A stretch of 64,000 bases of DNA, taken from positions 682,001-746,000 of the forward strand of contig NZ_QGTR01000003.1 in assembly GCF_003182275.1 (NCBI RefSeq), in the 5' to 3' direction. Positions 27,373 through 37,885 of this stretch are shown one piece after another. The notes beneath the pieces were generated by a model, which saw only the letters and a program-made list of their open reading frames with translations, was not told where the DNA came from and did no database searches. Position numbers and translations under genes: made by a program. Position 1 is the stretch's first letter. Each line of letters begins with the position of its first letter. Source of the DNA: Hoeflea marina (GTDB lineage: Bacteria; Pseudomonadota; Alphaproteobacteria; Rhizobiales; Rhizobiaceae).

Positions 27373-28839
27373 TCAGCGGCCGTGCCAGACGGCGACGGTC
27401 TTCAGCGCGGTGAAGCCGTAGAGCGCCTCGAAGCCCTTTTCGCGGCCGTGCCCGGATTTTCCGTAGCCGCCGAAGGGCAGTTCGACGCCGCCGCCGGCGC
27501 CGTAATTGTTGATGAAGACCTGACCCGAGCGGATCGCCCTCGCCATGCGCATCTGGCGGCCGCCGTCGCGGGTCCACACGCCGGCGACAAGCCCGTAATC
27601 GGTGCCGTTGGCGATCGCCACCGCCTCGTCCTCGTCGCGGAACGGAATGATGACCTGGACCGGCCCGAAGATCTCGTCGCGGGCGATCGACAGCGCCGGG
27701 TCGACATCGGCAAACAGCGTCGGCCGGACATAATGGCCGCCCATCGGCGCCGAAGCCGGCATCTGCCCCTCGGCAAGCGGCGCCAGCCCGTCGCGGTCCG
27801 CATCGGACAGAAAGCCGGCAACCACCTCCTTCTGGCGGGCCGAAATCAGCGGGCCGATGGACTTGTCCTCCATCGCGGCGCCGACGGTGAGCGCGCGATA
27901 GCGCTCCGCCATCAGCCGGGCGACCTCGTCGTGGCGGCTTTCCTCGACCAGGATGCGCGAGGAGGCCGAGCAGGTCTGGCCGGCGTTCTGGATGCCGGCA
28001 TTGACCAGGAACGGCAGCGCCCGCTCCAGATCCGCGTCGGCGAAGACCAGCTGCGGCGACTTGCCGCCGAGTTCCAGCGTCACCGGAACGATGTTGCGGG
28101 CGGCGGCCTCCTGCACCTTGCGGCCGGTCTCCACCGATCCGGTGAAGGAAAGGTGATTGACGTCGGGATGGGCGCTGAGCGCCGCGCCGGCTTCCTCGCC
28201 GAGGCCGGGCACGACATTGAGCGCGCCGCGCGGCAGGCCGCAGTCGATGGCGATGCGGGCAAAGGCGAGCGCCGTCAGCGATGCCTCCTCGGCGGGCTTG
28301 AGCACCGCGGCATTGCCGGTGGCGAGCGCCGCCCCCACCGAGCGGCCGAGGATCTGCATCGGGTAGTTCCACGGGATGATGTGGCCGGTGACGCCATGCG
28401 GCTCGCGCAGCGTGTAGACGGTGTAGTCGTTGAGATAGGGGATGGTCTGGCCGTGCAGCTTGTCGGCGGCCCCGCCGTAGAACTCGAGATAGCGCGCCAG
28501 CGCCCGGGCGTCGTTGCGGGCCTGGCTGAGCGGCTTGCCGACATCGTGCGCCTCGAGCATGGCGAGCCATTCCACATGCTCCTCGACCGCGCGGCCGATC
28601 CTGGCCAGGACACGCCCGCGTTCGGCCGCCGTCATCTGCCCCCATTCCCCGGAGAGCGAAGCACGCGCGGCCTGAACGGCGGCGTCGATGTCGGCGATGC
28701 CGCCGCGGGCGATGCGGCCGATCTCGAGCCCGGTGGACGGGTCCTCGACGGCGAGGGTCTCGCCGGACCGGCATGCGGTCCACTGTCCGTCGATGAGGCA
28801 CTGAGTGGTGTCGAAGCCGGCATCCAGCCTGTCAGTCAT
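27373..28839 (-). CDS. Aldehyde dehydrogenase (NAD-dependent)
   Basis: 488-residue aldehyde dehydrogenase. The NAD site is FTGSVETGRKV, the general-base Glu is in TLELGGKSP, and the nucleophilic Cys is in NAGQTCSASSR. Length and motifs are those of betaine/gamma-aminobutyraldehyde-type enzymes, but the substrate cannot be fixed. The start overlaps the stop of the ABC ATPase gene by four bases (ATGA), firmly tying it to the importer operon. It should oxidise an aldehyde formed from the imported compound. Confidence 0.92.
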   Translation of the reverse strand: MTDRLDAGFDTTQCLIDGQWTACRSGETLAVEDPSTGLEIGRIARGGIADIDAAVQAARASLSGEWGQMTAAERGRVLARIGRAVEEHVEWLAMLEAHDVGKPLSQARNDARALARYLEFYGGAADKLHGQTIPYLNDYTVYTLREPHGVTGHIIPWNYPMQILGRSVGAALATGNAAVLKPAEEASLTALAFARIAIDCGLPRGALNVVPGLGEEAGAALSAHPDVNHLSFTGSVETGRKVQEAAARNIVPVTLELGGKSPQLVFADADLERALPFLVNAGIQNAGQTCSASSRILVEESRHDEVARLMAERYRALTVGAAMEDKSIGPLISARQKEVVAGFLSDADRDGLAPLAEGQMPASAPMGGHYVRPTLFADVDPALSIARDEIFGPVQVIIPFRDEDEAVAIANGTDYGLVAGVWTRDGGRQMRMARAIRSGQVFINNYGAGGGVELPFGGYGKSGHGREKGFEALYGFTALKTVAVWHGR

Positions 28840-30476
28840 GCGTCTCTCCTCCCGCTCGGGGCGCGACGATCGGCCGGCGCCGCCAAAGCGGCGGCCAGCG
28901 ACGGGGTCGCCGCGATCAGGCTTCGTGTATAGGGATGTTGCGGATCCTCGAAAACCCTCGTCGTCGGTCCCTCCTCGACAATGCGGCCGGCCTTCATCAC
29001 CATCACCCGGTCGGTGATGGCGCGGACAACCGTCAGGTCGTGGGAGATGAACAGGTAGGACAGGTCGAGGCGGCCGGAGAGTTCCGCAAGGAGATCGAGG
29101 ATCTGGGCGCGGATCGAGACGTCGAGCGCAGAGACGGCTTCGTCGAGCACGATCAGCGACGGCTCGATGATCAGTGCCCGGGCAATGGCGATGCGCTGGC
29201 GCTGGCCGCCGGAAAACTCGTGGATGTATTTGTCGGCGTCGCCGGCGGAGAGGCCGACCGCCTCCAGCGCCCGCAGCATCCGGGCCTCGAGCTCGGCCCC
29301 GCGGGGCGGCGAGCCGAGCAGATGGAACGGCTCGCAGACCAGGCGGCGGACCTTGTGGCGCGGATTGAAGGAACCGTAGGGATCCTGGAAGACCACCTGG
29401 ACGCCGGCGCGCTGCGTCATGCGCGGCCCGTCGCCGGCGCTGGAGAACACCTCTCCGTTGAGCCGGATCTCGCCGCCGTCGAGCGGGTCGAGCGCCAGGA
29501 TGGCGCGGGCAAGCGTCGACTTTCCGCAGCCCGATTCACCGACAAGGCCGACATTCTCGCCGCGCGCGATCTCGAAGGAGACGCCGTCGACGGCGCGGAA
29601 TCGTGGCGGACGATGGAACAGGCCGCGGCGGGGCTGCGGATACTCCCGCACCACCTCCGACACCGCCAGCACCGGCGGGCCGTCAGCGGCCGGGGGCGGG
29701 GTTCGCGACGGCACGTGCGCCGAGGCCGAGAACAGCGCACGCGTGTAGGGGTGACGCATGGCGGCGAAGACGTCCCGGGTGGCGCCGCTTTCGACCACCG
29801 AGCCGTGCTGCAGGATGGCGATGCGGTCGGCGAGGCCGGCGACGACGGCGAGATCATGGGTGATCAGCATGAGGCCCATGCCCTCCTCGCGCACCAGGCC
29901 GCTCAGCAGATCCAGGATCTGCGCCTGGGTGGTGACATCGAGCGCGGTGGTCGGCTCGTCGGCGATGAGCAGCTTCGGGCGCAACGCAATGGCCATGGCT
30001 ATCACCACGCGCTGGCGCTGGCCGCCGGAAAGCTCGTGCGGATAGCGGTCGAGCGGAAAGCGATCCGCAGGCAGGCCGACGCGGTCGAGCGTCTGTCGCG
30101 CCAGCGCCAGCGCCTCGCGGCGTCCGGTTCCGGTGTGGATGCGGATGGTCTCGGCCACCTGATCGCCGATGGTCTGCACCGGATTGAGCGCCGTCATCGG
30201 CTCCTGGAACACCATGGCCGCATCCCGGCCGCGCATGCCGCAGAGCTCGGTCTCGGTCATGGCGCCGACATCGTTGCCGGCAACCTTGATGCTGCCGCTC
30301 CACTGGCTGCCGTGCGGCAGCAGCTGCATGACGGAGAGCGCGGTCATCGACTTTCCCGAGCCGGATTCGCCGACGATGCCGACGATCTCTCCGGCCCCGA
30401 CCGTCAGGTCGACGTCGGAGAGGATTGGAGTGCCGTGGATGGCCAGCGTCAGGCCGGAAACCGACAGCGCCGTCAT
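28836..30476 (-). CDS. Fused two-domain ABC transporter ATPase (DppD-DppF type)
   Basis: 546-residue cytoplasmic ATPase that carries both halves of a peptide/nickel-type importer in one chain. Domain 1 has Walker A GESGSGKS and signature ELSGGQRQR; domain 2 has GESGCGKS and EFSGGQRQR, each followed by a Walker B aspartate. The same arrangement is found in YejF and GsiA. The gene overlaps its upstream permease and downstream dehydrogenase by four bases each. Confidence 0.95.
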   Translation of the reverse strand: MTALSVSGLTLAIHGTPILSDVDLTVGAGEIVGIVGESGSGKSMTALSVMQLLPHGSQWSGSIKVAGNDVGAMTETELCGMRGRDAAMVFQEPMTALNPVQTIGDQVAETIRIHTGTGRREALALARQTLDRVGLPADRFPLDRYPHELSGGQRQRVVIAMAIALRPKLLIADEPTTALDVTTQAQILDLLSGLVREEGMGLMLITHDLAVVAGLADRIAILQHGSVVESGATRDVFAAMRHPYTRALFSASAHVPSRTPPPAADGPPVLAVSEVVREYPQPRRGLFHRPPRFRAVDGVSFEIARGENVGLVGESGCGKSTLARAILALDPLDGGEIRLNGEVFSSAGDGPRMTQRAGVQVVFQDPYGSFNPRHKVRRLVCEPFHLLGSPPRGAELEARMLRALEAVGLSAGDADKYIHEFSGGQRQRIAIARALIIEPSLIVLDEAVSALDVSIRAQILDLLAELSGRLDLSYLFISHDLTVVRAITDRVMVMKAGRIVEEGPTTRVFEDPQHPYTRSLIAATPSLAAALAAPADRRAPSGRRDA

Positions 30477-31333
30477 GGCCGCGTCCGCCGGGATCGCGGA
30501 TCGTGAAGGTCGCGCAATCCGTCACCCAGCAGGTTGAGGCCCAGCACGGTGACGACAATGGCCAGCCCCGGAAACAGCGCCATGTGCGGCGCCAGCGAGA
30601 TCAGCGTCTGCGCGTCGGCCAGCATGCGCCCCCAGGACGGCAGCGGCGGCTGGGCGCCGAGGCCGACATAGGCGAGCGCCGCTTCCGCCAGAATGGCCAG
30701 CGAGAACTGGATGGTGCCCTGCACGATGAGCAGGTTGACGATGTTGGGCAGGATGTGCTCGGCGGATATGCGCAGCCGGCCCTTGCCCGCAACCCGGGCC
30801 GCCAGCACATAGTCGCGGGTCCACAGCGACAAGGCCGCGCCGCGGGAGAGCCGCGCGAAGACCGGAATGTTGAAGATGCCGATGGCGATGATCGCATTGA
30901 CCGCGCCGGGACCGAAGACGGCGGTGATCATGATGGCAAGCAGCAGCGAGGGAAAGGCGAAGATGAGATCGTTGCCGCGCATGATGAACTCATCGACGAG
31001 ACTGCCGCGCCGGCTGGCGGCATAGAGGCCGAGCGGCACGCCGGCGAGCATGCCGATGCCGACGGCGACAAAGGCCACGGCCATGGAGACGCGGGCTCCG
31101 ACCATGATCATCGAAAACATGTCGCGACCGAAATGATCGGTCCCGAACCAGTGCGCGAGCGACGGTGTCCGGAGCTTGCCGGGAATGTCCAGACGCAGCG
31201 GATCCTGCGGCGTCCAGACGAACGAGAGCAATGCGGCCACCACGAAGATCGAGGACAGCACGATGCCGGCCATGAAGGCGGGATGATGCACCGCTGCCGA
31301 AACGATCCCTGTCCTTCTGGCGTGCGCGCTCAC
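30473..31333 (-). CDS. ABC transporter permease (DppC-like)
   Basis: 286-residue inner-membrane permease of the peptide/nickel type. The N-terminal cytoplasmic/periplasmic segment HWFGTDHFGRDMFS is diagnostic of DppC/OppC. About six membrane segments follow, with an EAA-like loop (RVAGKGRLRISAEHILPN). It begins at GTG 31333, overlapping the stop of the DppB-like gene as GTGA. A longer upstream frame overlaps that gene and is not supported. Confidence 0.93.
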   Translation of the reverse strand: MSAHARRTGIVSAAVHHPAFMAGIVLSSIFVVAALLSFVWTPQDPLRLDIPGKLRTPSLAHWFGTDHFGRDMFSMIMVGARVSMAVAFVAVGIGMLAGVPLGLYAASRRGSLVDEFIMRGNDLIFAFPSLLLAIMITAVFGPGAVNAIIAIGIFNIPVFARLSRGAALSLWTRDYVLAARVAGKGRLRISAEHILPNIVNLLIVQGTIQFSLAILAEAALAYVGLGAQPPLPSWGRMLADAQTLISLAPHMALFPGLAIVVTVLGLNLLGDGLRDLHDPRSRRTRP

Positions 31334-32280
31334 CGGCCGTGCCTCCTCAGCCGCGGATCGGCGATGGCGTAGGCGACATCGACCAGGAAGGTCACGGCGA
31401 TGACGGCAAACACCAGCACGATGACGACGGAACGGACCACGATCAGGTCGCGCTGGGTGATGCCCTGGAACACCAGCCGGCCGAGACCGGGCAGGTAGAA
31501 GACGTTCTCGATGATGATGCCCCCGGCCAGCAGGAAGGAAAACTGCAGACCGACAATGGTCAGCACAGGGATCAGGGCATTGCGCAGCGCGTGGCGCCAC
31601 AGCGCTTGCGACCGCGTCAGGCCCTTGGCGCGCGCCGAGCGCATGAAGTCCTCGTGCAGCGTGTCGAGCAGGGAGGAGCGCATCACCCGGGCGAGGATCG
31701 AGGCCTGCGGCAGCGCCAGCGCGACGGCGGGCAGGGTCAGTGCCTTCATCGCTGGCAGGAAGCCGGCTTCCCATCCCGGGAAGCCGCCGGCGGAGAAGAT
31801 GCGCAGATTGATGCTGAAGACCAGCACCAGCAGCATGGCGAACCAGAAGTTGGGGATCGCCACGCCGATCTGGGTTGCGCCCATGACCGCGACATCGGTG
31901 GCCGAGTTGCGCCGGGCGGCTGCGATGATTCCGGCCGGAAAGGCGATGATCGTCGACAGCGCCAGGGCGTAGAGGGTGAGCGGCAGCGAAATCACCACGC
32001 GCTCCGCAATCAGGTCGGCTACAGGAACCCGGTAGGTGTAGGACATCCCGAAATCGCCGTGCAGCAGCCCGGCGACCCAGCCGAGATAGCGAAGATGGAT
32101 CGGCTCATCGAGGCCGAGCTGGCTGCGCAGGGCGGCGATCGCCTGCGGATCGGCATTGATGCCCATCATGAACGAAGCGGGGTCGCCGGGCACGATTTCC
32201 AGCACCAGGAAGATGACGAGGCTCGCGGCAACCAGGCTGAGCGCCAGCGAGACGAAGCGGCCAAGCAGGTAGGCGGTCAC
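31330..32280 (-). CDS. ABC transporter permease (DppB-like)
   Basis: 316-residue inner-membrane permease of the peptide/nickel type. The opening MTAYLLGRFVSLALSLVA and the following VPGDPASFMMG are DppB-typical, and the EAA-like loop reads RSARAKGLTRSQALW. It pairs with the DppC-like gene that it overlaps. A 73-base gap with a hairpin separates it from the binding-protein gene upstream. Confidence 0.94.
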   Translation of the reverse strand: MTAYLLGRFVSLALSLVAASLVIFLVLEIVPGDPASFMMGINADPQAIAALRSQLGLDEPIHLRYLGWVAGLLHGDFGMSYTYRVPVADLIAERVVISLPLTLYALALSTIIAFPAGIIAAARRNSATDVAVMGATQIGVAIPNFWFAMLLVLVFSINLRIFSAGGFPGWEAGFLPAMKALTLPAVALALPQASILARVMRSSLLDTLHEDFMRSARAKGLTRSQALWRHALRNALIPVLTIVGLQFSFLLAGGIIIENVFYLPGLGRLVFQGITQRDLIVVRSVVIVLVFAVIAVTFLVDVAYAIADPRLRRHGR

Positions 32281-32308
32281 GCCGCCGGCCCCTGCCGCCG
32301 CTCAGCCG

Positions 32309-32338
32309 CCGGTCCAGAAGCCGTGGCTCCGGGACCGG
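32309..32338 (-). terminator. Intercistronic stem-loop between DppA-like and DppB-like genes
   Basis: Outer arms CCGGTCC (32309-32315) and GGACCGG (32332-32338), with an inner AGCC/GGCT stem at 32319-32328. It lies between the binding-protein stop (32354) and the permease start (32280). This is the third such hairpin after a binding-protein gene in the window. Confidence 0.5.
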
Positions 32339-32353
32339 TCAGACGATCGGAGA

Positions 32354-33844
32354 TCACTCCTCCCAATGGACACCGGTCATGTCGGTGGCCTGGGTCGGCG
32401 AGTTCAGCCACAGGCCCTTGAGCTTGGCGTCGGCGACACCGGCCTTGGCCAGTTCGAACAGATAGACATTCACATAATCGTCGGCGATCTTCTTCTGCGC
32501 CGCCTGCAGCAGCTCGGTGCGCCTGGCAGGATCGGTGCTGTTGTCCAGCTCGGCCATGATCGCCTTGAAGTCGGGATCGGCATACTGGAAATAGTAGTCG
32601 TCGCGGGCGTAGATGTTGATGTCGAGCGGCTCTGTGTGGGAAATGACGGTCAGATCGAAGTTCTTCGCCTTGAACACGTCGGAGAGCCACTGCGCCCATT
32701 CGACATTGGTGATCTCGGTGGTGATGCCGATGTCGCGCAGCTGGGCGGCGATGATCTCGCCGCCGCGGCGGGCATAGCTCGGCGGCGGCAGCTTCAGCGA
32801 AAGCGTCAGATCCTTGACCCCGGCGTCCGCCAGCAGCGCCCTGGACTTGTCCGGATCGAAGGCCGACTGTGCCGTCAGATCGACATAGGCGGGGTTGTGC
32901 GGCGCGAAATGGGTGCCGATCGGCGTGCCGTAGCCGAACATGGCGCCGTCGATGATCGCCTGGCGGTCAATGGCATGGCTGATCGCCTCGCGCACCTTGA
33001 TGTTGTCGAGCGGCGGCTTCTTGTTGTTCATGGCGAGGATGGTCTCGCCTTCGGTCGAGCCGATGAGCACCTGGAAGCGCGGATCGGCCTCGAACTGGGT
33101 CAGGTTCTCCGGGGCCGGAAAGTTCGGATAGGCGTCGAGATCGCCGGCCATCATGGCGGCGAAGGCCGCCGTCGGGTCGGAGATGAACTTGAAGGTCACC
33201 TTGTCGAGACTGACCGCAGCGCCCCAGTAATTCGGATTGCGCACCAGGTCGACATGGTCGCCCTTGACCCATTCGGAAAACCGGAACGGGCCGGTGCCGA
33301 CCGGATTGGTGGCATTGTCGGCCGCGGTTTCCGGCGCCACCATGATGGCGTCGCCCCAGGCCATGTTGAACAGGAATGACCCGTTGGGCTTCGACAAGGT
33401 CACCTTGACGGTCATCGGATCAACGACGTCGACGGATGCGATGCCGGCAAACAAGGCCTTCTGGGCATTGGTCGACTCGTCGGCGCGGGCGCGGTCGAGC
33501 GAGAACTTCACATCCTCCGCGTCAAACGTCGAGCCGTCATGGAACGTGACGCCGGACTGCAGCTTGAAGATATAGACCAGCCCGTCCTCGGAAATCTCCC
33601 AGGATTGTGCCAGATCCGGCAGCACGGCGCCATCGGGTCCGAAGCGCGTCAGACCTTCGAAGACATTGGCATAGACCACTTCGTCGATGGCTGCCGCGGC
33701 GCCGCCGGTGGGGTCGAGATTCGGCGGCTCAAGCTGCATGCCGACGGTGACATCCATCTTCGCGGCCGCGGCAGGGATCACCGCAAGGCCGGACGCCAGC
33801 GCGATCACGGCCACCGACGACATGGCAAGTGCATAGATTTTCAT
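32354..33844 (-). CDS. Peptide/nickel-type ABC substrate-binding protein
   Basis: 496-residue periplasmic binding protein of family 5. The signal peptide covers residues 1-28, ending PAAAA. The mature part begins with MQLEPPNLDP and contains the family block FKLQSGVTFHDGSTFDAEDV. It is the second gene of the operon, after an M20 deacylase, which suggests a ligand such as an N-acyl amino acid or small peptide. That substrate is inferred from neighbours only. Confidence 0.93.
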   Translation of the reverse strand: MKIYALAMSSVAVIALASGLAVIPAAAAKMDVTVGMQLEPPNLDPTGGAAAAIDEVVYANVFEGLTRFGPDGAVLPDLAQSWEISEDGLVYIFKLQSGVTFHDGSTFDAEDVKFSLDRARADESTNAQKALFAGIASVDVVDPMTVKVTLSKPNGSFLFNMAWGDAIMVAPETAADNATNPVGTGPFRFSEWVKGDHVDLVRNPNYWGAAVSLDKVTFKFISDPTAAFAAMMAGDLDAYPNFPAPENLTQFEADPRFQVLIGSTEGETILAMNNKKPPLDNIKVREAISHAIDRQAIIDGAMFGYGTPIGTHFAPHNPAYVDLTAQSAFDPDKSRALLADAGVKDLTLSLKLPPPSYARRGGEIIAAQLRDIGITTEITNVEWAQWLSDVFKAKNFDLTVISHTEPLDINIYARDDYYFQYADPDFKAIMAELDNSTDPARRTELLQAAQKKIADDYVNVYLFELAKAGVADAKLKGLWLNSPTQATDMTGVHWEE

Positions 33845-33880
33845 GGCAGGTATCCTTGCTCCAAGATCTGCGGCCGCGCG

Positions 33881-35188
33881 TCACACGCGCCGGTGAAGAA
33901 GATCGTCCATGGCGAAGGCCATCACCTTTGCGGCGTCGACCATGTCCTCGATTCCCACATATTCGTCAGGCTGATGGGCGAGATCGAGGATGCCGGGACC
34001 GTAGGCGATACAGTCTTTCAAGCGGCCGATACGGTCAACATGTTTCTGGTCGTAGGTGCCGGGGGACACCACATAGGCGGGCTCGCAGGAGAGAACGGCG
34101 CGAATGCTGCGATCGACCGCACGGACCACCGGCGCATCCCGGTCGGTCATCGACGGGCTGACCTGCCAGAGTACGTCGAGGTCGTAGCTGAAGCCGGGCC
34201 TTGCCGCCTTCACCCGCTCGAGCAGGGCGAGGATTTCCTCGTGCACCTCTTCCGGCTGCTCCTCGATCAGATAGCGGCGGTCGATGACCATGCGGGCGGA
34301 ATCGGGCACGCAGGCCGAGGGAAAGCCGGTGAAGCCGCGCTCCGGTTCGGCCTGGCCGCCGTGGATGGAATTGATGTTCATGGTCGACTGGCGGGCGCCG
34401 TCGGGCACCACCGGCATGGCGGTGCGCTTGTCCGCCAGCGCCGGGAACAGGCTGGCCTCCATCTCGGCCATCACCGCGCCCATGTGGCGCACCGCGCAAT
34501 CGCCGAGGAACGGCATCGACCCATGGGCAATGCGGCCATGGGTGCGGATCTGGGCCCACCAGACGCCCCTGTGGCCCAGGCAGATGCGGTCCTTGTTGAG
34601 CGGCTCCGGGATGATGACGTGCTGCACCCGTTCGGGCGAGAAATAGCCCTGCTCGGCAAGCCATGCGACGCCGCCATAGCCGCCCGTTTCCTCGTCCGCC
34701 GTACCGGAGATCTCGATGGCGCCGGGAAAATCGGCAAACAGCGCGACGAAGGCCTCGACGGCGACGATGGATGCGGCCAGCCCGCCCTTCATGTCGCAGG
34801 CGCCGCGGCCATAGACCTTGCCATTGGCCACCGTGCCGCCGAAAGGATCGAACGTCCATCCGGAGCCGGTTTCCACCACGTCGATGTGGGAGTTGAAATG
34901 CACGCAGGGACCCGGCCCCGCGCCCTCGCGCCGGGCGATGACATTCCAGCGCGGGTAACGGTCACTGTCCCCCGGCGTGCCCCGGGCGCGCAGCAGCTTG
35001 ATGTCGAAGCCGGATCTGCCCAGGCGGGTGGCGAGATACTCGCAGATGTCGCGGTAGAACTCGCCCGGCGGGTTGAGCGTCGGGATGCGGATCAGATCCT
35101 GTGTCAGTTCCACCAGGTCGTCGCGGCGGGCGACGATTTCGCGGCTGAGCGCCGCCTGCCGATCCGACATTGCCGGGCTCGAATCCAT
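33881..35188 (-). CDS. M20-family deacetylase/peptidase (ArgE/DapE type)
   Basis: 435-residue cytoplasmic zinc amidohydrolase. The metal-site motifs are FNSHIDVVE (His, Asp), GRGACDMKGG (bridging Asp) and TADEETGG (catalytic Glu and ligand). Length and layout fit ArgE/DapE/ACY1 enzymes that split N-acyl amino acids or small amides. It is the first gene of the operon and lies 36 bases before the binding-protein gene. It should release an amine or amino acid for the downstream dehydrogenases. A start six codons later (MSDRQ) is possible. Confidence 0.9.
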   Translation of the reverse strand: MDSSPAMSDRQAALSREIVARRDDLVELTQDLIRIPTLNPPGEFYRDICEYLATRLGRSGFDIKLLRARGTPGDSDRYPRWNVIARREGAGPGPCVHFNSHIDVVETGSGWTFDPFGGTVANGKVYGRGACDMKGGLAASIVAVEAFVALFADFPGAIEISGTADEETGGYGGVAWLAEQGYFSPERVQHVIIPEPLNKDRICLGHRGVWWAQIRTHGRIAHGSMPFLGDCAVRHMGAVMAEMEASLFPALADKRTAMPVVPDGARQSTMNINSIHGGQAEPERGFTGFPSACVPDSARMVIDRRYLIEEQPEEVHEEILALLERVKAARPGFSYDLDVLWQVSPSMTDRDAPVVRAVDRSIRAVLSCEPAYVVSPGTYDQKHVDRIGRLKDCIAYGPGILDLAHQPDEYVGIEDMVDAAKVMAFAMDDLLHRRV

Positions 35189-35302
35189 CCATGCACTCCG
35201 TCTGCCGCCAGCCTTGAACGCCGGTCGTCACCCCGCGCTGCACCCGTTGTCGGATCACAATACAGCTGCGACCACGGCTGGCAAGCCGGCTCCGGCGACA
35301 GG

Positions 35303-35662
35303 TCAGGAGATTATGCGGTAGCAGACCTTGGCAACGCCGTTGTGGATCATGCCCAGCCGGGACGCTGCCGCCTTGGAGACATCGATCACCCGACCCTTCA
35401 CGAACGGGCCGCGATCGTTGATACGGACAACCACCGATTTGCCGTTGCGGGCATTGGTGACCTCGACCTTGGTGCCGAAGCGCAGGCCGCGATGGGCCGC
35501 GGTCAGCTTCGACGGATCCATCCGCTCGCCCGAAGCCGTCATCGACGTCAGCGCGTACCACGAAGCACGGCCGCAGTTGCCGGCCGCAGCCTCGGTCGGC
35601 ACGGACAGCGACACGGCGGACATGATTGCGACGCCAAGCGCCATACCGGATGCATTTTTCAT
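35303..35662 (-). CDS. rlpA: Short RlpA-family double-psi beta-barrel protein
   Basis: 119-residue exported protein. The signal peptide spans about residues 1-27. The double-psi barrel has the family blocks [24 protein letters not shown] and the catalytic-site NDRGPF. RlpA proteins are lytic transglycosylases acting on peptide-free glycan at the septum. There is no SPOR domain, so septal targeting must occur otherwise, or it serves the general wall. It stands alone between the M20 gene and the epimerase gene. Confidence 0.88.
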   Translation of the reverse strand: MKNASGMALGVAIMSAVSLSVPTEAAAGNCGRASWYALTSMTASGERMDPSKLTAAHRGLRFGTKVEVTNARNGKSVVVRINDRGPFVKGRVIDVSKAAASRLGMIHNGVAKVCYRIIS

Positions 35663-35822
35663 CTAACGTCCCTTTGCAAACCGGAACCTCAAAGAACGTC
35701 CGGCGTGGAAAATTGTTCCTCAGGGGCGTCAATGATGGTCGGGTGCGGTCGAAACGTGGGGGAAAGGCGGCAATACCGTGGCGGGCGGTCAAGTCATGTT
35801 GCGGTATGTTACAGTGCAGATC

Positions 35823-36695
35823 TCAGCCGCGCCAGCCGTTGCCTTCCCACAGCGCCGAGAGACCTGCGCGATAATCGGGAAAGCTGAAGCTGTAGCCAAG
35901 CGCCTTGATGCGAGAATTGGCCACGCGCTTGTTCTCTCCGTAAAAGGATCGCGCCATCGGAGAGAGGTCGGCGGTGGCAAAGTCGGTTTCCGGCGGCGGA
36001 GCGACTCCCGCCAGCCCGGCCGCATAGGCGACCACGTCCTGGGGCGGGGCGGGCTCGTCGTCGGTGATGTTGTAGATGCCCCCGAGTTGTCGCTCGGCCA
36101 GCATCGCCGCGGCGGCGCCGATGTCGGCCACGTGAATGCGGTTGAAAACCTGGCCGGGCTTGACCAGCCGCCGCGCGGTGCCGCGATCGATATTGCACAG
36201 GGCATTGCGGCCCGGGCCGTAGATGCCGGAGAGCCGCAATGTGGCGAGCGTCACCTGGTCGCGGGCACACAGCCTGGCCCAGCCGCGTTCGGCCGCGAGC
36301 CGGGCGACGGAGCGACGGGACACGGGCCGGCACTCACTGTCCTCATCGACCCATTCGCCGCCATGATCACCATAGACACCGACCGTCGACAGATAGCCGA
36401 CCCAGCACAGATCGGGCGCCAGCGCCTTGAGACCGGCGGCGAACAGCCCGAGCAGCGGATCGCCGCCCTGGTCGGGCGAAATCGAGGCCACCAGATGGGT
36501 GGCCGCCGAAAGCCGCCCCAGCAGGTCGGGCCCCGGTTCACCGCCCGCATAGATCAGCGGATGAAGACCCGCCCGGCGCAGGTCATCGAAACGGGCGGCG
36601 CTGCGAGTGGTTCCGCTCATCTCCAGACAGACCGGCGCCAGGTGGCGGGCGATGGCGAGGCCGGAAAATCCGGCACCGAAGATCATCAGGTTCAT
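35823..36695 (-). CDS. NAD-dependent epimerase/dehydratase-like protein
   Basis: 290-residue extended SDR protein. The Rossmann motif is [11 protein letters not shown] at residues 7-17; [13 protein letters not shown] and [12 protein letters not shown] follow, as in YeeZ-like epimerases. The usual YxxxK lysine is replaced around [11 protein letters not shown], so classical catalysis is uncertain. The start overlaps the QueG stop (ATGA). A longer frame from 36737 is not needed. Function unknown beyond fold. Confidence 0.8.
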   Translation of the reverse strand: MNLMIFGAGFSGLAIARHLAPVCLEMSGTTRSAARFDDLRRAGLHPLIYAGGEPGPDLLGRLSAATHLVASISPDQGGDPLLGLFAAGLKALAPDLCWVGYLSTVGVYGDHGGEWVDEDSECRPVSRRSVARLAAERGWARLCARDQVTLATLRLSGIYGPGRNALCNIDRGTARRLVKPGQVFNRIHVADIGAAAAMLAERQLGGIYNITDDEPAPPQDVVAYAAGLAGVAPPPETDFATADLSPMARSFYGENKRVANSRIKALGYSFSFPDYRAGLSALWEGNGWRG

Positions 36696-37882
36696 TCGGG
36701 CTCCTTGGCGATCGCGGGCGCGCATGCCAGACGCCATTCATCGCTCACTGTCAAATCGGATTCCCCTGCGTGCTCGGTCGCCAGCGCCGCAAGGCGGCGG
36801 ACATCGGCGAGCATGGACACCGCCCAGACCGCGGCACCGCGGACCAGCGGGGACGGATCGGCGAGCAACGCTTCGCAGGGCGCCAGCAGAGCGCGCGAGC
36901 CGCTGTTGCCGGCCGCAATCAGCACGTTGCGCAGGAAGCGGTCGCGGCCGATGCGCTTGACCGGAGAGCCGGAGAACACCGCGCGGAAGCCGGCATCGTC
37001 GAGCGCCAGGAAGGACTGAAGCGGCGGCGCCATCAAATCGTGGCGGGCACTCAGCCTGGCCTCGCTGGCCGCGGTGGCGAACTTGTTCCACGGACAGGCG
37101 GCGAGGCAATCGTCGCAGCCATAGATGCGGTTGCCGATAGGCTTGCGGAACTCGACGGGGATGGGCGCCTTGCTCTCGATGGTCAGGTAGGAGATGCAGC
37201 GCCGCCCGTCGATCTGGTAGGGGGCGGGAAACGCATCGGTCGGACAGACATCGAGGCAGGCGCGGCAGGAGCCGCAATGGTCCGTCTCGGCGACGTCCGG
37301 CTCCAGTTCGGCCGTCGTGAAAATGGCGCCCAGGAAGAGCCAGGACCCGTGCTGCCGGCTGACCAGGTTGGTGTGCTTTCCCTGCCAGCCCAGGCCGGCA
37401 AGGGCGGCGAGCGGCTTTTCCATCACCGGCGCAGTGTCGACAAACACCTTGACGCCGGCAGCGCCGAGCGAGGCCAGGCGGCCGGCAAGCTGCTTGAGGC
37501 GTCCCTTGACGACATCATGATAGTCGCGGTTGCGGGCATAGACCGAGATCGTCGCCCGGTCCCGCTGCTCAAGCGTCGCCCGCGGGTCGATGTCCGGACC
37601 ATAATTCATCGCCAGCATGATGACCGACCTGACCTCCGGCCACAGCGTCTGCGGATCGGCGCGCCGATCGAGCGTCTCCGCCATCCAGGTCATCGAGCCG
37701 TGGCGACCCAGCTCCACGAAGCTGCGAAGCCGCTGCGCGGCTGCGCCGAGTGCGTCCGGGGCGGCCACGCCGAAGGCCACGAAGCCTAGGGCTTCAGCCT
37801 CTGCCGCCAGGATCGCCCGCATCCTTGCAGGCGGAGAGCGGTCCGGCGCAGGGGGGCGGGAGGTCTGGGGCAAACCGGCCAC
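36692..37882 (-). CDS. queG: Epoxyqueuosine reductase
   Basis: 396-residue cobalamin and iron-sulfur enzyme that makes the last step of queuosine in tRNA. Two cluster motifs are present: [16 protein letters not shown] with a later CISYL, and [17 protein letters not shown]-terminal HEAT-like part ([17 protein letters not shown]) is typical. The frame opens at GTG 37882, just after the GST stop; an ATG at 37822 ([14 protein letters not shown]) fits the family's usual N-terminus better but neither has a clear ribosome site. It is the middle gene of a GST-queG-epimerase unit. Confidence 0.93.
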   Translation of the reverse strand: MAGLPQTSRPPAPDRSPPARMRAILAAEAEALGFVAFGVAAPDALGAAAQRLRSFVELGRHGSMTWMAETLDRRADPQTLWPEVRSVIMLAMNYGPDIDPRATLEQRDRATISVYARNRDYHDVVKGRLKQLAGRLASLGAAGVKVFVDTAPVMEKPLAALAGLGWQGKHTNLVSRQHGSWLFLGAIFTTAELEPDVAETDHCGSCRACLDVCPTDAFPAPYQIDGRRCISYLTIESKAPIPVEFRKPIGNRIYGCDDCLAACPWNKFATAASEARLSARHDLMAPPLQSFLALDDAGFRAVFSGSPVKRIGRDRFLRNVLIAAGNSGSRALLAPCEALLADPSPLVRGAAVWAVSMLADVRRLAALATEHAGESDLTVSDEWRLACAPAIAKEPE

Positions 37883-37885
37883 CGG

